From Effrenium voratum (Eukaryota > Sar > Dinophyceae > Suessiales > Symbiodiniaceae), in assembly GCA_963377175.1 (NCBI GenBank), contig CAUJNA010000857.1:401001-465000 (forward strand): a DNA stretch of 64,000 nucleotides. The letters are read 5' to 3'. This document shows, one piece after another, positions 20,812-29,857 of the stretch. The notes below the pieces were generated by a model, which saw nothing but the letters and a program-made list of their open reading frames with translations, made no database searches and was not told where the DNA came from. Position numbers and translations under genes: made by a program. The number at the start of each line of letters is the position of its first letter. Within the stretch, counting starts at the first letter, position 1.

Positions 20812-23800
20812 GCTCCCTCAGAGGCATAGGTATCCAAACCCGCACTCCCCGAAGTAGCCCGCGTCGGGATCTTGGCAGTTTCACTGCTAAGACTAACGTA
20901 CAAGGTATTCGGCTTCTTCTTCCATCGCTGTTCAATCGGGTCAACCTCGACCGGCATTGCATTCGCGACCTTCTTGAAAGTGCCGTTCGGGTACCATGCT
21001 CCAACGATTGCCTCGCACATTTCACTCGGATAGAGAGCAGTCGTTGGGGTGACCGACCCCTCAATGCGTGCATGAAGGTATCCCTTCTCGTGCTTGCATT
21101 TCCGACCTGACAGCTCATCAATGAGCTCCTTGGAGGTCGTCGCAACCTTCCACTGCTTCCTGATTGGCACACCGTCCTTGTCCTGCATCCCGAAATCACA
21201 GCCGTCGAAATCTACGGTCTCGACATCAGGATCAGCAAGAAACCTCTGCATGAACGGTTGCTTCCATCCAAGACAGTGTCTAGGCCACTCAAATGCAACC
21301 CTGCCCCCTCCTCGCCTAACGGCTCGGGAGGCCCGCAGGAACGCCGCAAACATCACCTGAGAATTCCTTCTAAGATCGTTCAGGTGTGATGCAAACTCAG
21401 CACCGTGAATTGAAAGGTTGACATACTGCCATGTACTCCACGGTCCGCACGGAATTGACGCCCACAGGTCACACCCAGGATTATCCTCGATGATCCCAAT
21501 AAGCCGACTAACGTCTTTGGCTTTGGTGATGTCAAATGAGCCAACGTGAACGCGAATTGCATCGCCTCCACACTCCATCATCACTGCGGACAAACGCGAG
21601 TCAGGTTCACACGCAAACTCGATGAGGAGCTTGCGGCCAGGCGCTGGAGCAGCCGGGTCCCTCTCAGGATGTTCGCGGCGTCTTTCTTCCCTTAGGGATA
21701 ACTCCCGTTCGGTTTGAACATATATCTCCCGAGACCGGGTGGACATCTGTCTCCAACTATCCGCATCAATTGAATTGGGTTTTCCGGTGCCTGCGTATGG
21801 CCGCTCACGCCTATCGGCGGATTGGCCATAGTCGATCCTGTCTCCGTGCAGCTTATGACCCTTCTTCGGACCCCCGGCAGGTTTGGCTCCTTCTTCCTTT
21901 GGCCTAAACCTACCGTGGGGAGCACATCCCTTATCAAAAAGGATGGTCACACCAGTCCAAAAACCACGCGTGAAATGCCGATGATTGGGAGCATCGTGAT
22001 GACGATCGTCTCTCACCCAATTTCCAACGGCATCAAGCCCCCGCATGTGCGTGACCCTAACGGTGTCAAGCTCCTCATGCGAAGGACCACCTGGAGGAAG
22101 GTCCTCGTTCGTCGTCCCGAAGAACTTCTTCCGCACCTCAACGTGGATGCGATACCAGGCGCTGTCCTCGTCGTGCCGCTCCCAGTAATCTGAGACGCAC
22201 GCGTCACCACTCCCTTGGACAGCCTTGCTCTGAATGGCCCCATCAGACTTGGAAGAGCTACCGCCCCCCTCGTCCTGTTGGTCATCGTCATCATCATCAG
22301 GATCATCAAATCGACCTTCATCAAAGTCGAATTCATCCCTGATCTTCTTACTCGGCTTTAGGTCGGCCCTTCGGTCAGCTAACGCCTCCCGAATGGTCCG
22401 AGTCCTAGCATCATAGGATGCCAACATCGGGAACACGTAGGGCTCCTCAGGGTTCTTCCAGATACGTTTGACCTGGTGTATGCTTGGTTTCCTGAGACCC
22501 CTTTGGATGTGCTCGAGATCAGCAACGAGATAGTCGCCCTTCCACAGGCCCCCTGGTTCTAACCGATAGCCCAAAAATAGGCCTGGCTTGGACGATGGGG
22601 CGAACTTTGGGTCTTCCTCAATTTTGATGAAGTCCCGCTCTTTCTTCTCGGCGGGCAGGGCAGTAGTGACGCTTGTCTCTTCAACCTCTACCTCATCAAT
22701 GGGAACAAAATCCGGCTCGTCGTTGCACTCGGGTTCATACTCCTCGTTCTCATAGATCTCGGCCTCGTCCTCATCGATCTGATCAAAATCACAGTCGAAA
22801 TGAGTTTCTCCAGTCCATTCGTGGTTACCTCCACGGTCGTTTTCGGCCTGGAGCCAGTTTTCGTCAACAACGAATTCGGTCGATCCGTCCAGATAGTTGA
22901 GGACTGTGCTCCGCCTCCTGCCAAGGTCTTTGATCTTGACTGGACAGCTCGTCCCTATCGGGATAAAGAGCTCGGTTCGCGCTTCAACGTGGACGCGAGT
23001 GAGAACCTTCTCGTCTTCATTTGCGATCCAGTGGTCTCCTCCTTCATCAACGTCCTCTGAGTCGATCTTTCCAGCATGTCTGAAGTCGTTTTGGGCGTTT
23101 TGAACCCCCCCCTTTCTATCCCTGCGAATCTTGGGAGCAATGGGGTAGAAGTCGACCAGACAACCAAACGGCAGAATGACTCCGCTGAAGTTCCCGTTAC
23201 CGTGGCGTCGCATCCACGGTGATCCCTCACCGCGATTTTCGATGTTCCTTGCCATGGAAAAATGCCTAACGGCAAATGGCCACCATCGAGGTTCAAATCC
23301 AGCTTGACGCAGGAGCACACGTGCCCCATGGAGAACAAGCTTAACCTTGTTCTCGATCAGGCCATTGGTCTTGGGCATGCCCGGTGTAGAAAGCCGGTGC
23401 AATGCTCCAAGCGTAGTGACAGCATTCTTCAGCTCTGGGGCCTGGTCGCTGTACACTAACTTCAGAGTTTGCCCCCCTGCAAACCTGCGAAATGCCTCCA
23501 GCGTATTGCTACGGGATCTGGATTGCACAGGAAGGACTTCGAGGTAGTCAGTAGCGAGGTCATAGAACACTATCGCGTCTGCTTCGCCATGAAAGCCTCG
23601 ATCCTTCAATCCTCGCAACACCATCGTGTCAGCAGTGGTTAGGTCCCCGAAACTTACCACGTCATGCGCAGCAGCACCACCTTTGCGGCGAAGCTTGACA
23701 TTCTCCATTTTCGCACGCTGGCAGTGCGGGCAATAGGGGTTCTTCGGGAGATGGGTGAGCATATGGCGAAGCGTCTTAGCATCTGCCCGCCATTCAGCCT

Positions 23801-25343
23801 CTGTGCGGAGTCCGGAGAGAAAGTTTATCTCGACAATGTCACCATCATCCCCTTCCCCCGGGCCAGGAAAAGGTGGTGAGTGGCTATCGCCCTCACCCCC
23901 CTGTTCCGCCTTTCCGGGAAGAGCAACGGTCTCGCACTTGACCCGAAACCACGTTTCACCCGTCCAAGGGACATCAGATGCTATCGCATGCTGATCTCTT
24001 TCGGATAACTCCCATAGACTATCAACCAGCACCTCATGGGTAACCCCATTTCGATGAACGACAGTTTTCCTGTAGTTGTCCAATCGATCAACTCCAACGG
24101 GGCAATCATCGCCTATCGGCACAAACTTTGCTTTGCGCGGAAGCCGGTGCTCCTTCACAACATGGCCCGACCGCTCAGTGCGCCAGGTGTCCTGTAGCTC
24201 ACTCTTGGCCGCAAGCTCAGACCTACACAGCGGAATCTCGCTGGCTTCAAGCCCTCGATACGCCGCCCCGGGGGCAGGCATAGCAGGGATTGGCTCAGCA
24301 TCATCAAGAGTGGGAGAAACGAACTGAGTGTCACCATGAGGAAGATATGGCACGTTGTTGATGACATCCAATGTCACCGTCCGGCCCGAAGGACACGTGA
24401 GAGTAGGCTTGCAACCTGCAGCCCATACAAACGAATATCCCATATCCATACAACGCTTTCCAACGGATATGATGGATGGAGTGGACTCAAGGACGTGTGC
24501 CTCAATCACCTCGTCCAGGTTGCCAACATCAGCATCAACACGACCAGCGGTGCGAGTCGCCCCGTTGGCAGTGTGCAGCGCATGAGTGTGTCCGCCTTTG
24601 GCAATCAGGGCCCTATCGGGTCCTTTCAAATCACCGAGACCGACCAGATCCATTGGGCAACCAGTATCTACCAGCCACCTCACCCCATCGTATCCAACAG
24701 GTGCAGCAACCTTCTGAGTGTACTTCGGCTTTCGTACAACGCGATGTCCCCGCACATCACCAGGGTTGGTATCGATGTCCTCGTCATTGTCTAGGAGCAC
24801 TTGGGCGTGAACAGCCGCTGCTCTTATCAGAGCACTTTGAACTTCCCTAGCAATTCTCTTGCGCGAAGGGAACTTAATCGCATTTGGATGGCTGTATCCA
24901 GCCTCACGGCAACGATTCACGACCCTACCCGTATTGTCATTCTCAATCGAGACAACAAACACATCAGGAAGATCGGGAATCTTGACCCTGAGAGGTTCCC
25001 TACCGGGACCCTTCGGGAAGTACTTGTTCCTCCAGGAGAGTACAGCCTCCGCATCATCGCAATACCAAAACGTCGTCTTGGTATCACTTCGTCTTGGGAG
25101 TCTCCCGAACAAGGTTGCTCGGCGATCACTAAAGTTCACCCCGACATCCTCGATTACGGTCCCATTTGCGTCAACTGTCCGTCTCCAGATGACTTGGTCC
25201 CATTTAGGACCCCCACCGGTAGTGCCGGAGAAGAACAATGCGCCTCGCTCGCTTTTCTCCCAACTGCTAACGCAAGGAGGGAGGCAACCCGGTGCAGACC
25301 CACCGGTAGCTGGGGCAACAGCCCACATAGCTGGACACGCCAC
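20763..25343 (-). CDS. Retrotransposon pol, first part: protease, integrase, methyltransferase-like module, dUTPase motif 1
   Basis: 1526 codons from a GTG; the true entry is probably a -1 shift at the gag stop 40 bp upstream. Near residue 230 is the aspartic protease motif [10 protein letters not shown]. Around 530-545 is a short HHCC-like zinc site (H-x3-H ... CPHC), followed by the integrase core with DLTTAD (about 565), YSDQAPEL (about 630) and NGLIENK (about 662), a DDE pattern. Three diverged copies of one module surround the integrase (see finding). Around residues 1240-1420 is a Rossmann-like segment, [14 protein letters not shown] ... [10 protein letters not shown] ... AFEWP, resembling DNA cytosine methyltransferase motifs I, IV (PC) and VI. 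The last 40 residues start a dUTPase (motif 1, [11 protein letters not shown]) and then run into a stop out of frame. Confidence 0.92.
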   Translation of the reverse strand: MACPAMWAVAPATGGSAPGCLPPCVSSWEKSERGALFFSGTTGGGPKWDQVIWRRTVDANGTVIEDVGVNFSDRRATLFGRLPRRSDTKTTFWYCDDAEAVLSWRNKYFPKGPGREPLRVKIPDLPDVFVVSIENDNTGRVVNRCREAGYSHPNAIKFPSRKRIAREVQSALIRAAAVHAQVLLDNDEDIDTNPGDVRGHRVVRKPKYTQKVAAPVGYDGVRWLVDTGCPMDLVGLGDLKGPDRALIAKGGHTHALHTANGATRTAGRVDADVGNLDEVIEAHVLESTPSIISVGKRCMDMGYSFVWAAGCKPTLTCPSGRTVTLDVINNVPYLPHGDTQFVSPTLDDAEPIPAMPAPGAAYRGLEASEIPLCRSELAAKSELQDTWRTERSGHVVKEHRLPRKAKFVPIGDDCPVGVDRLDNYRKTVVHRNGVTHEVLVDSLWELSERDQHAIASDVPWTGETWFRVKCETVALPGKAEQGGEGDSHSPPFPGPGEGDDGDIVEINFLSGLRTEAEWRADAKTLRHMLTHLPKNPYCPHCQRAKMENVKLRRKGGAAAHDVVSFGDLTTADTMVLRGLKDRGFHGEADAIVFYDLATDYLEVLPVQSRSRSNTLEAFRRFAGGQTLKLVYSDQAPELKNAVTTLGALHRLSTPGMPKTNGLIENKVKLVLHGARVLLRQAGFEPRWWPFAVRHFSMARNIENRGEGSPWMRRHGNGNFSGVILPFGCLVDFYPIAPKIRRDRKGGVQNAQNDFRHAGKIDSEDVDEGGDHWIANEDEKVLTRVHVEARTELFIPIGTSCPVKIKDLGRRRSTVLNYLDGSTEFVVDENWLQAENDRGGNHEWTGETHFDCDFDQIDEDEAEIYENEEYEPECNDEPDFVPIDEVEVEETSVTTALPAEKKERDFIKIEEDPKFAPSSKPGLFLGYRLEPGGLWKGDYLVADLEHIQRGLRKPSIHQVKRIWKNPEEPYVFPMLASYDARTRTIREALADRRADLKPSKKIRDEFDFDEGRFDDPDDDDDDQQDEGGGSSSKSDGAIQSKAVQGSGDACVSDYWERHDEDSAWYRIHVEVRKKFFGTTNEDLPPGGPSHEELDTVRVTHMRGLDAVGNWVRDDRHHDAPNHRHFTRGFWTGVTILFDKGCAPHGRFRPKEEGAKPAGGPKKGHKLHGDRIDYGQSADRRERPYAGTGKPNSIDADSWRQMSTRSREIYVQTERELSLREERRREHPERDPAAPAPGRKLLIEFACEPDSRLSAVMMECGGDAIRVHVGSFDITKAKDVSRLIGIIEDNPGCDLWASIPCGPWSTWQYVNLSIHGAEFASHLNDLRRNSQVMFAAFLRASRAVRRGGGRVAFEWPRHCLGWKQPFMQRFLADPDVETVDFDGCDFGMQDKDGVPIRKQWKVATTSKELIDELSGRKCKHEKGYLHARIEGSVTPTTALYPSEMCEAIVGAWYPNGTFKKVANAMPVEVDPIEQRWKKKPNTLYVSLSSETAKIPTRATSGSAGLDTYASEGACIPAGGQAWSTPESR
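20794..20798 (-). other. Frame junction inside the dUTPase domain (G5 run on the sense strand)
   Basis: dUTPase motif 1 is read in one frame and motifs 2-5 in the -1 frame, with a 48-bp overlap. The switch falls at or near a run of five G on the sense strand (C5 on plus). One more G would make the domain continuous. This may be a mutation, a base-calling error in a homopolymer, or a site of -1 slippage; in betaretroviruses the dUTPase is also reached by a -1 shift. Confidence 0.6.
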
Positions 25344-25381
25344 AACAACACGGTTGGCCTCAGGGTAACGGCCCGCCCCGC

Positions 25382-25390
25382 CTAAAAATC
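25382..25390 (-). promoter_or_regulatory. Candidate -1 frameshift site at the gag-pol border
   Basis: The sense strand reads GATTTTTAGGC. In the gag frame this is GAT TTT TAG, so the gag stop follows directly on a T5 run. A -1 slip on TTT leads into TTA GGC and the open pol frame. The following bases are very GC-rich (GGCGGGGCGGGCC) and could stall ribosomes. It is not the classical X-XXY-YYZ heptamer in phase, so a one-base deletion in the T run is an equal explanation. Confidence 0.5.
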
Positions 25391-28300
25391 CGTCAATCCT
25401 TGAGCGGGGCTGTCGAGACGCCTCGCCTCCCTATCGGGAGGACTGGGCGTAGGCGATCTAGGGGTATCCCCCTCTTCATCCTCAACAACCGGACCAGCAG
25501 TGGAACGAGGCGTAATGGGCTTCGTGCCTGGTGGTGGCTTCTGATGCAGGTACTTGCACGGCTGAGCTGTGCATTTGCCATACATCCAGTCGTAGCAGTA
25601 TCCGAAGAACATAGGCTTGTCCCTAACGGGCCTATCGCCAGTCCTCGGCGTAGAGGGCGCAGCGGGGTTCCTTGGGCTCTTGTCGTGCTCAAACCTGCAT
25701 TCCCGACCATATTGACACTTCCCAGTCTTCGTATACTCCCAGCACGCCCGATCAGCAGGCCCAGCAGGGGACTGTCTTCTCGGCGACTTGGGAGACGGTG
25801 TGCGCTTATCCCTCTGACTGCCTCTTCCAGGAGAAGCTCTGTCTCTCTGACTGCTCCTTCCGGGCGAAGATGATCTCGGCTTCCCGTCAGGTCTCCCATC
25901 CCTTCCGGACCTAACGGACCTTGAAGGGCTGGGATCACTCTTCCTGGCAAGTGGGTCGTACCGCCGCACTACACCGGGAGCACCAGGATGTCGATCCCTT
26001 TCACGGGATTGAGAGCCCGATCGTGACCTCTGCTCATGAAAGGTCTGGTACATCTGAAGCGTGTTCTGGCGCTTTTGCCATCGTTCGACACAGTCCTGAC
26101 AAGCCTTATAAAGCCACGCGAATGACCTAACGGTCACATCGCGATCCCACCTCTCGATGTCGGGCCGCATACAGCGTAGATGACGAACGTTCTCGATGAA
26201 CACAGCTAACAGTACCCCATCATCGATCTTCTTCCTAATCCCAGAAATGAGATTGTCCCAGGTGCTCAGATAACTCCGGAGCCTTGCTTCATCATCAGAG
26301 TGACCCGTCTGCCGGCACTTGAGACTGGTCAACTCAGCAATCTTGAAGGTCTGGTCGTCCTCGACTCCAGTCTGCAGGTGGTTCAGCAGAAGCTTCAAGA
26401 TCTGCCTCCCCTTGATACCCTGAGGGGGATTCATATTCTGAGCGGCTTCGGTCAGGCGATTCATCTTGTCCCTAACAGCCCTGGTCTTGATGCACTCCCT
26501 GATAGCACTCGTGAAGTTTGAATCCAAAATCGGGTACTTGCATGGTCCGCCAAGAGCATCATAGTCGAGTCTCTCAGTCTCTGAAATCCACGCTAACGCG
26601 TAGTCAGAGTCAAAGCTGAAAGCGTTCCTGACCCTTTCTTTGATCTCTGAAAGCCACTCCCGCAGCTTATCAGCTGTCGGCTCAGCAGGCAGCACGATCG
26701 TGTTGCACTTGTGATGGAACCGGTCCTTATCGACAACGGTGGAAATAAGAGCCCCTATCGGGGTACACGAGGTAATCCTGCAACTTTCACACAATCTAGC
26801 AGGCATAGGGCAGCAAACTTCACACGCCCTCATTCCACAACCAACGCAAGGAACAAGAGGGAAACCAGGCTCAGGGATCCTGTTACACTTAGTGCACCTG
26901 TCCCGTCCATCATCTCCCCTCAAGGCTTCAGGGAGAAGACCACCATCTCCCTGCCTACCGGCACCATTCACACTATAGCCGAGGCTAAGACCCGGCCCAA
27001 GGTTACCACCGCTCGCAACACTTGAGGGGTAACCCGTGGCATTGCTAGACTGACTAACGCCAGCGCCAACCCCTTGGTGACTAACGCCACCTCCGTAGGC
27101 AGGACCATAGAAACTGGAACCACACAAATTGTTCCCAATTCCATGAGTATCCGCAGCACTACCATGGAATTCGGGCGCCCCACCAGGGTAACCCCCGGTA
27201 GGAGCCCCTCCATTCGGGCCTCCAGAAGGCCCAGCGGGACCTTGGCCTCCACCATAATGCCCAGGACCTGGTGGTGGAGCTGGGGCATGTCCATGACCAC
27301 CACTTCCGCTCCCACCTTGACCAGGTGGTCCGCCTTGCCCACCACCTCCCCCGGGAGGAGGAGGAGGGGGCGGTCCAGCTTGCGCGCGCTCATGCCGAAT
27401 ATTGCAGCGCGCACATCGCTCAAGGCCGTCACTTCCAAAGTAGCTGTGATTCTCACAGACGTGAGTCCCACAATCCGTGCAGAAATACATGGAGACCTCC
27501 TGAGCATTCTTGCGACATGCCCAGCATTTCATTTTCAAGAACTGACAATTGTAACAGTCCCCGTCGTCACCACGGCAAAGCCCGCAGAACTCACGACTGC
27601 ATGTCACACACGAGAATTCAGCGTTCGGGTGCCTACGGTCGTTGGGATCATCGAGGGCACAAATCTTTGGCGCGTCTGGGCCATCGCCGCCGGGAGCCCC
27701 TCTTGCAGCCGGCGCTGAGGCCTGTCCACGATCCGACGGATCTCCAGCGGTCCCTCGCCTATCGCCGGGACTCTGGGTGTCGGCGCTGGCTCTACTCCCA
27801 GGAGTCCTCCACTCATCACCAGGACTCTGGATGTCGGCATGAACCCTATTACCCCCACCACCTCCTGAATGACGACCTGGGTTCGGAGAGACGTTCCCGC
27901 TATCGCGGATTGGCCTATCAAAACTCGGAGAGACGCTCCCGCTATCGCGGATCGGCCTCTCCCCCCTCGATTGTCGACTCCGGGCCTCAGATCCCCTATC
28001 GGGGACGGCAGCAGGCCTCGGGCTCCTATTCCTACCCGCATCCCTATTGGGGGAAATAGAAACGTCCCCCCTTGCGCGCGCGCGGGGACCACCCCTTGCA
28101 CGCTCCGGTGGCGAATGCGACCTGTCAGGCAACCCCCGAACCCTCCTGCTCCTGCTGTCGGACCTCTCCCTAACGGGATTGATGGGATGCCTGTCTGCGC
28201 GAGAAGGATCGACCCTATCGGGCACATTCGGCAAAACATGATCAGGCAAAACGACGCCTCCGCCTGGTCTCACCGGCAGGCCAGTACCCCGGCCGTCACC

Positions 28301-29857
28301 TTCCCCAGGTGTAGGCGTCGGTGACCTGATCCTATGTCCTTGCCCCGCAAATGCATGGTAACCAACATTCCGTCTTTCTCTGGGTTGTGGAGGAGCTTCA
28401 TTAATCTGCTGGACACCCTGAATAATGCCAGCAGCCTCGTCAAATTGACCCTCCATCTCAAAGAGCTGGGACATGATTCTGTTGTTCGCGGCGCTAAGGT
28501 TACGCACGTTGCCATCGATAGCGCTGACTCTCCGCATAACACCTTCAAGTGTACTCCGGAATGTGCCGAGTTCTCGCCTAACGGCAGGCTGCACTTGGTC
28601 ACTGCTGGCAGGAAGATTACGGATCTGTCCTTGGATGCCATCAACGACCCGATTCACAATTGCCGATCTCGCTTCATACTGTTCAACATGTGACTTCACG
28701 GTCTCAAACCTCGAAATGATGTCGTCATGATCCCGACGTTGACGTTGAATTCCTCGAGCCAGATCCTGCATCTTCCGATTGATCTCGTCAATAGCCTCAT
28801 GCCAGTCCTGCGGGGAATCACGTTCTGATGGTCTATCGACCTCCTGAGAACCCCTTCCACTCTGCAGTCTCGACACTCGATTAACAAGACGAGTGTGCTC
28901 TTCTTTGATCCCTTCAATAGATTCAGAGGCCCACTTGGCAAATGTCTCGTGTTCAAGGAGAGCTTTCTCGATCTTCAGGTTTAACTCCCTGAAATTTGCA
29001 TCCACTACACTGCCGCTGGCCCTATCGGACGGATGCGCGACAGGATTCGGGTTCCATACACCTGCTGGTGTCCGCATCCCAACGGTTTTCTCTACCGAGA
29101 ACATCCGTTTCTCAAGCTTGTCCAAATCCTTAAGGATCTCGTCCTCAGAAGCAGCATGGCTTCTGCGGGCAGCCTCACTATTCTCCTGAATCATCAGGCG
29201 AAGCCGATCAGTCGATGCCTCATTGTCCTTGACAGATTCATGGACCTCGTGGGACAGTAGGTTAATCCTCTGCTCCACGACCTCGGCTTGCTCATCGATG
29301 GCTTGCCTCACAATGGCCCTGCTATCGGGAATAACTTCCCTTGCGAACCGTTGAACTATCATTCGCATCCTCCCGGCATCAGATTGAGTCGCAACCTCAG
29401 CTGCCAGTCGATCGACCTTGTACTTCGTCTGTTGATTCTCGTCGCTCCATTCCCTTCTCATGGAACTCACTTGACCGTTCAGTAACCTGATCTGGTCAGC
29501 AAAAATATGGAACGCTTTCGCGACTGAGCCAGAAACCTCACCTCTCTCGAGCATCTCCTGGATGTGCAAATCGAACACCTCCTTTGCCCTAGCGTCACCT
29601 GATTCACCGGAAGAATGAGACCTGAGTGCTGGAGGAGTCGATATCTCGATCCTCTCAGGAGCCCCACTAGCTCTAGCATATCTTCTGGGGTCATCCACAG
29701 GACTATCACCAACCCCAGATGGCCTGCTAGGGGTAGAACCCCTTCTACGGCTATCGCCGGAACGGGGATCAACATGGGACGCACGAGACTCGGGAGTAGA
29801 GTGGATGTGAACATCAGCAGGATCAGGCATCTCCTCATCCTGCGGAGTTGAGTCCAT
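25382..29857 (-). CDS. Retrotransposon gag, main part: coiled coil, zinc clusters, capsid-like region, CCCH fingers
   Basis: 1491 codons; the frame is open upstream of the ATG at 29857, so it probably continues the N-terminal gag ORF by a -1 shift. Residues about 85-400 look helical and coiled-coil-like; about 480-730 are Arg/Pro/Ser/Asp-rich, with a duplicated RPIRDSGxVSP unit. Cys/His-rich cluster 1 lies at about 730-822 (CVTCSREFCGLC ... CWACRK ... CTDCGTHVC ... CARC) and cluster 2 at about 987-1032 (CTKC ... CVGCGMRACEVC). About 1040-1285 is helical with spacing like a retrotransposon capsid. Two CCCH fingers follow: C-x8-C-x5-C-x3-H near 1371 and C-x7-C-x4-C-x3-H near 1420. CCCH fingers here take the place of the usual CCHC knuckle for RNA binding. 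Stop is TAG at 25382-25384. Confidence 0.88.
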   Translation of the reverse strand: MDSTPQDEEMPDPADVHIHSTPESRASHVDPRSGDSRRRGSTPSRPSGVGDSPVDDPRRYARASGAPERIEISTPPALRSHSSGESGDARAKEVFDLHIQEMLERGEVSGSVAKAFHIFADQIRLLNGQVSSMRREWSDENQQTKYKVDRLAAEVATQSDAGRMRMIVQRFAREVIPDSRAIVRQAIDEQAEVVEQRINLLSHEVHESVKDNEASTDRLRLMIQENSEAARRSHAASEDEILKDLDKLEKRMFSVEKTVGMRTPAGVWNPNPVAHPSDRASGSVVDANFRELNLKIEKALLEHETFAKWASESIEGIKEEHTRLVNRVSRLQSGRGSQEVDRPSERDSPQDWHEAIDEINRKMQDLARGIQRQRRDHDDIISRFETVKSHVEQYEARSAIVNRVVDGIQGQIRNLPASSDQVQPAVRRELGTFRSTLEGVMRRVSAIDGNVRNLSAANNRIMSQLFEMEGQFDEAAGIIQGVQQINEAPPQPRERRNVGYHAFAGQGHRIRSPTPTPGEGDGRGTGLPVRPGGGVVLPDHVLPNVPDRVDPSRADRHPINPVRERSDSRSRRVRGLPDRSHSPPERARGGPRARARGDVSISPNRDAGRNRSPRPAAVPDRGSEARSRQSRGERPIRDSGSVSPSFDRPIRDSGNVSPNPGRHSGGGGGNRVHADIQSPGDEWRTPGSRASADTQSPGDRRGTAGDPSDRGQASAPAARGAPGGDGPDAPKICALDDPNDRRHPNAEFSCVTCSREFCGLCRGDDGDCYNCQFLKMKCWACRKNAQEVSMYFCTDCGTHVCENHSYFGSDGLERCARCNIRHERAQAGPPPPPPPGGGGGQGGPPGQGGSGSGGHGHAPAPPPGPGHYGGGQGPAGPSGGPNGGAPTGGYPGGAPEFHGSAADTHGIGNNLCGSSFYGPAYGGGVSHQGVGAGVSQSSNATGYPSSVASGGNLGPGLSLGYSVNGAGRQGDGGLLPEALRGDDGRDRCTKCNRIPEPGFPLVPCVGCGMRACEVCCPMPARLCESCRITSCTPIGALISTVVDKDRFHHKCNTIVLPAEPTADKLREWLSEIKERVRNAFSFDSDYALAWISETERLDYDALGGPCKYPILDSNFTSAIRECIKTRAVRDKMNRLTEAAQNMNPPQGIKGRQILKLLLNHLQTGVEDDQTFKIAELTSLKCRQTGHSDDEARLRSYLSTWDNLISGIRKKIDDGVLLAVFIENVRHLRCMRPDIERWDRDVTVRSFAWLYKACQDCVERWQKRQNTLQMYQTFHEQRSRSGSQSRERDRHPGAPGVVRRYDPLARKSDPSPSRSVRSGRDGRPDGKPRSSSPGRSSQRDRASPGRGSQRDKRTPSPKSPRRQSPAGPADRACWEYTKTGKCQYGRECRFEHDKSPRNPAAPSTPRTGDRPVRDKPMFFGYCYDWMYGKCTAQPCKYLHQKPPPGTKPITPRSTAGPVVEDEEGDTPRSPTPSPPDREARRLDSPAQGLTDF
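25426..25441 (-). repeat. GNUA hairpin just upstream of the gag stop, 6 perfect pairs
   Basis: CCTCCC-TATC-GGGAGG on plus; GAUA loop. A second one follows upstream at 25460-25473. Both are 35-90 nt before the gag-pol frame junction. Confidence 0.8.
27178..27203 (-). repeat. Longest GNUA hairpin, 11 pairs, in gag
   Basis: Loop TAAC at 27189-27192; 8 Watson-Crick and 3 A-C pairs on plus (G-U in RNA). It lies in the Gly/Pro-rich linker between the two zinc clusters of Gag. Confidence 0.8.
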
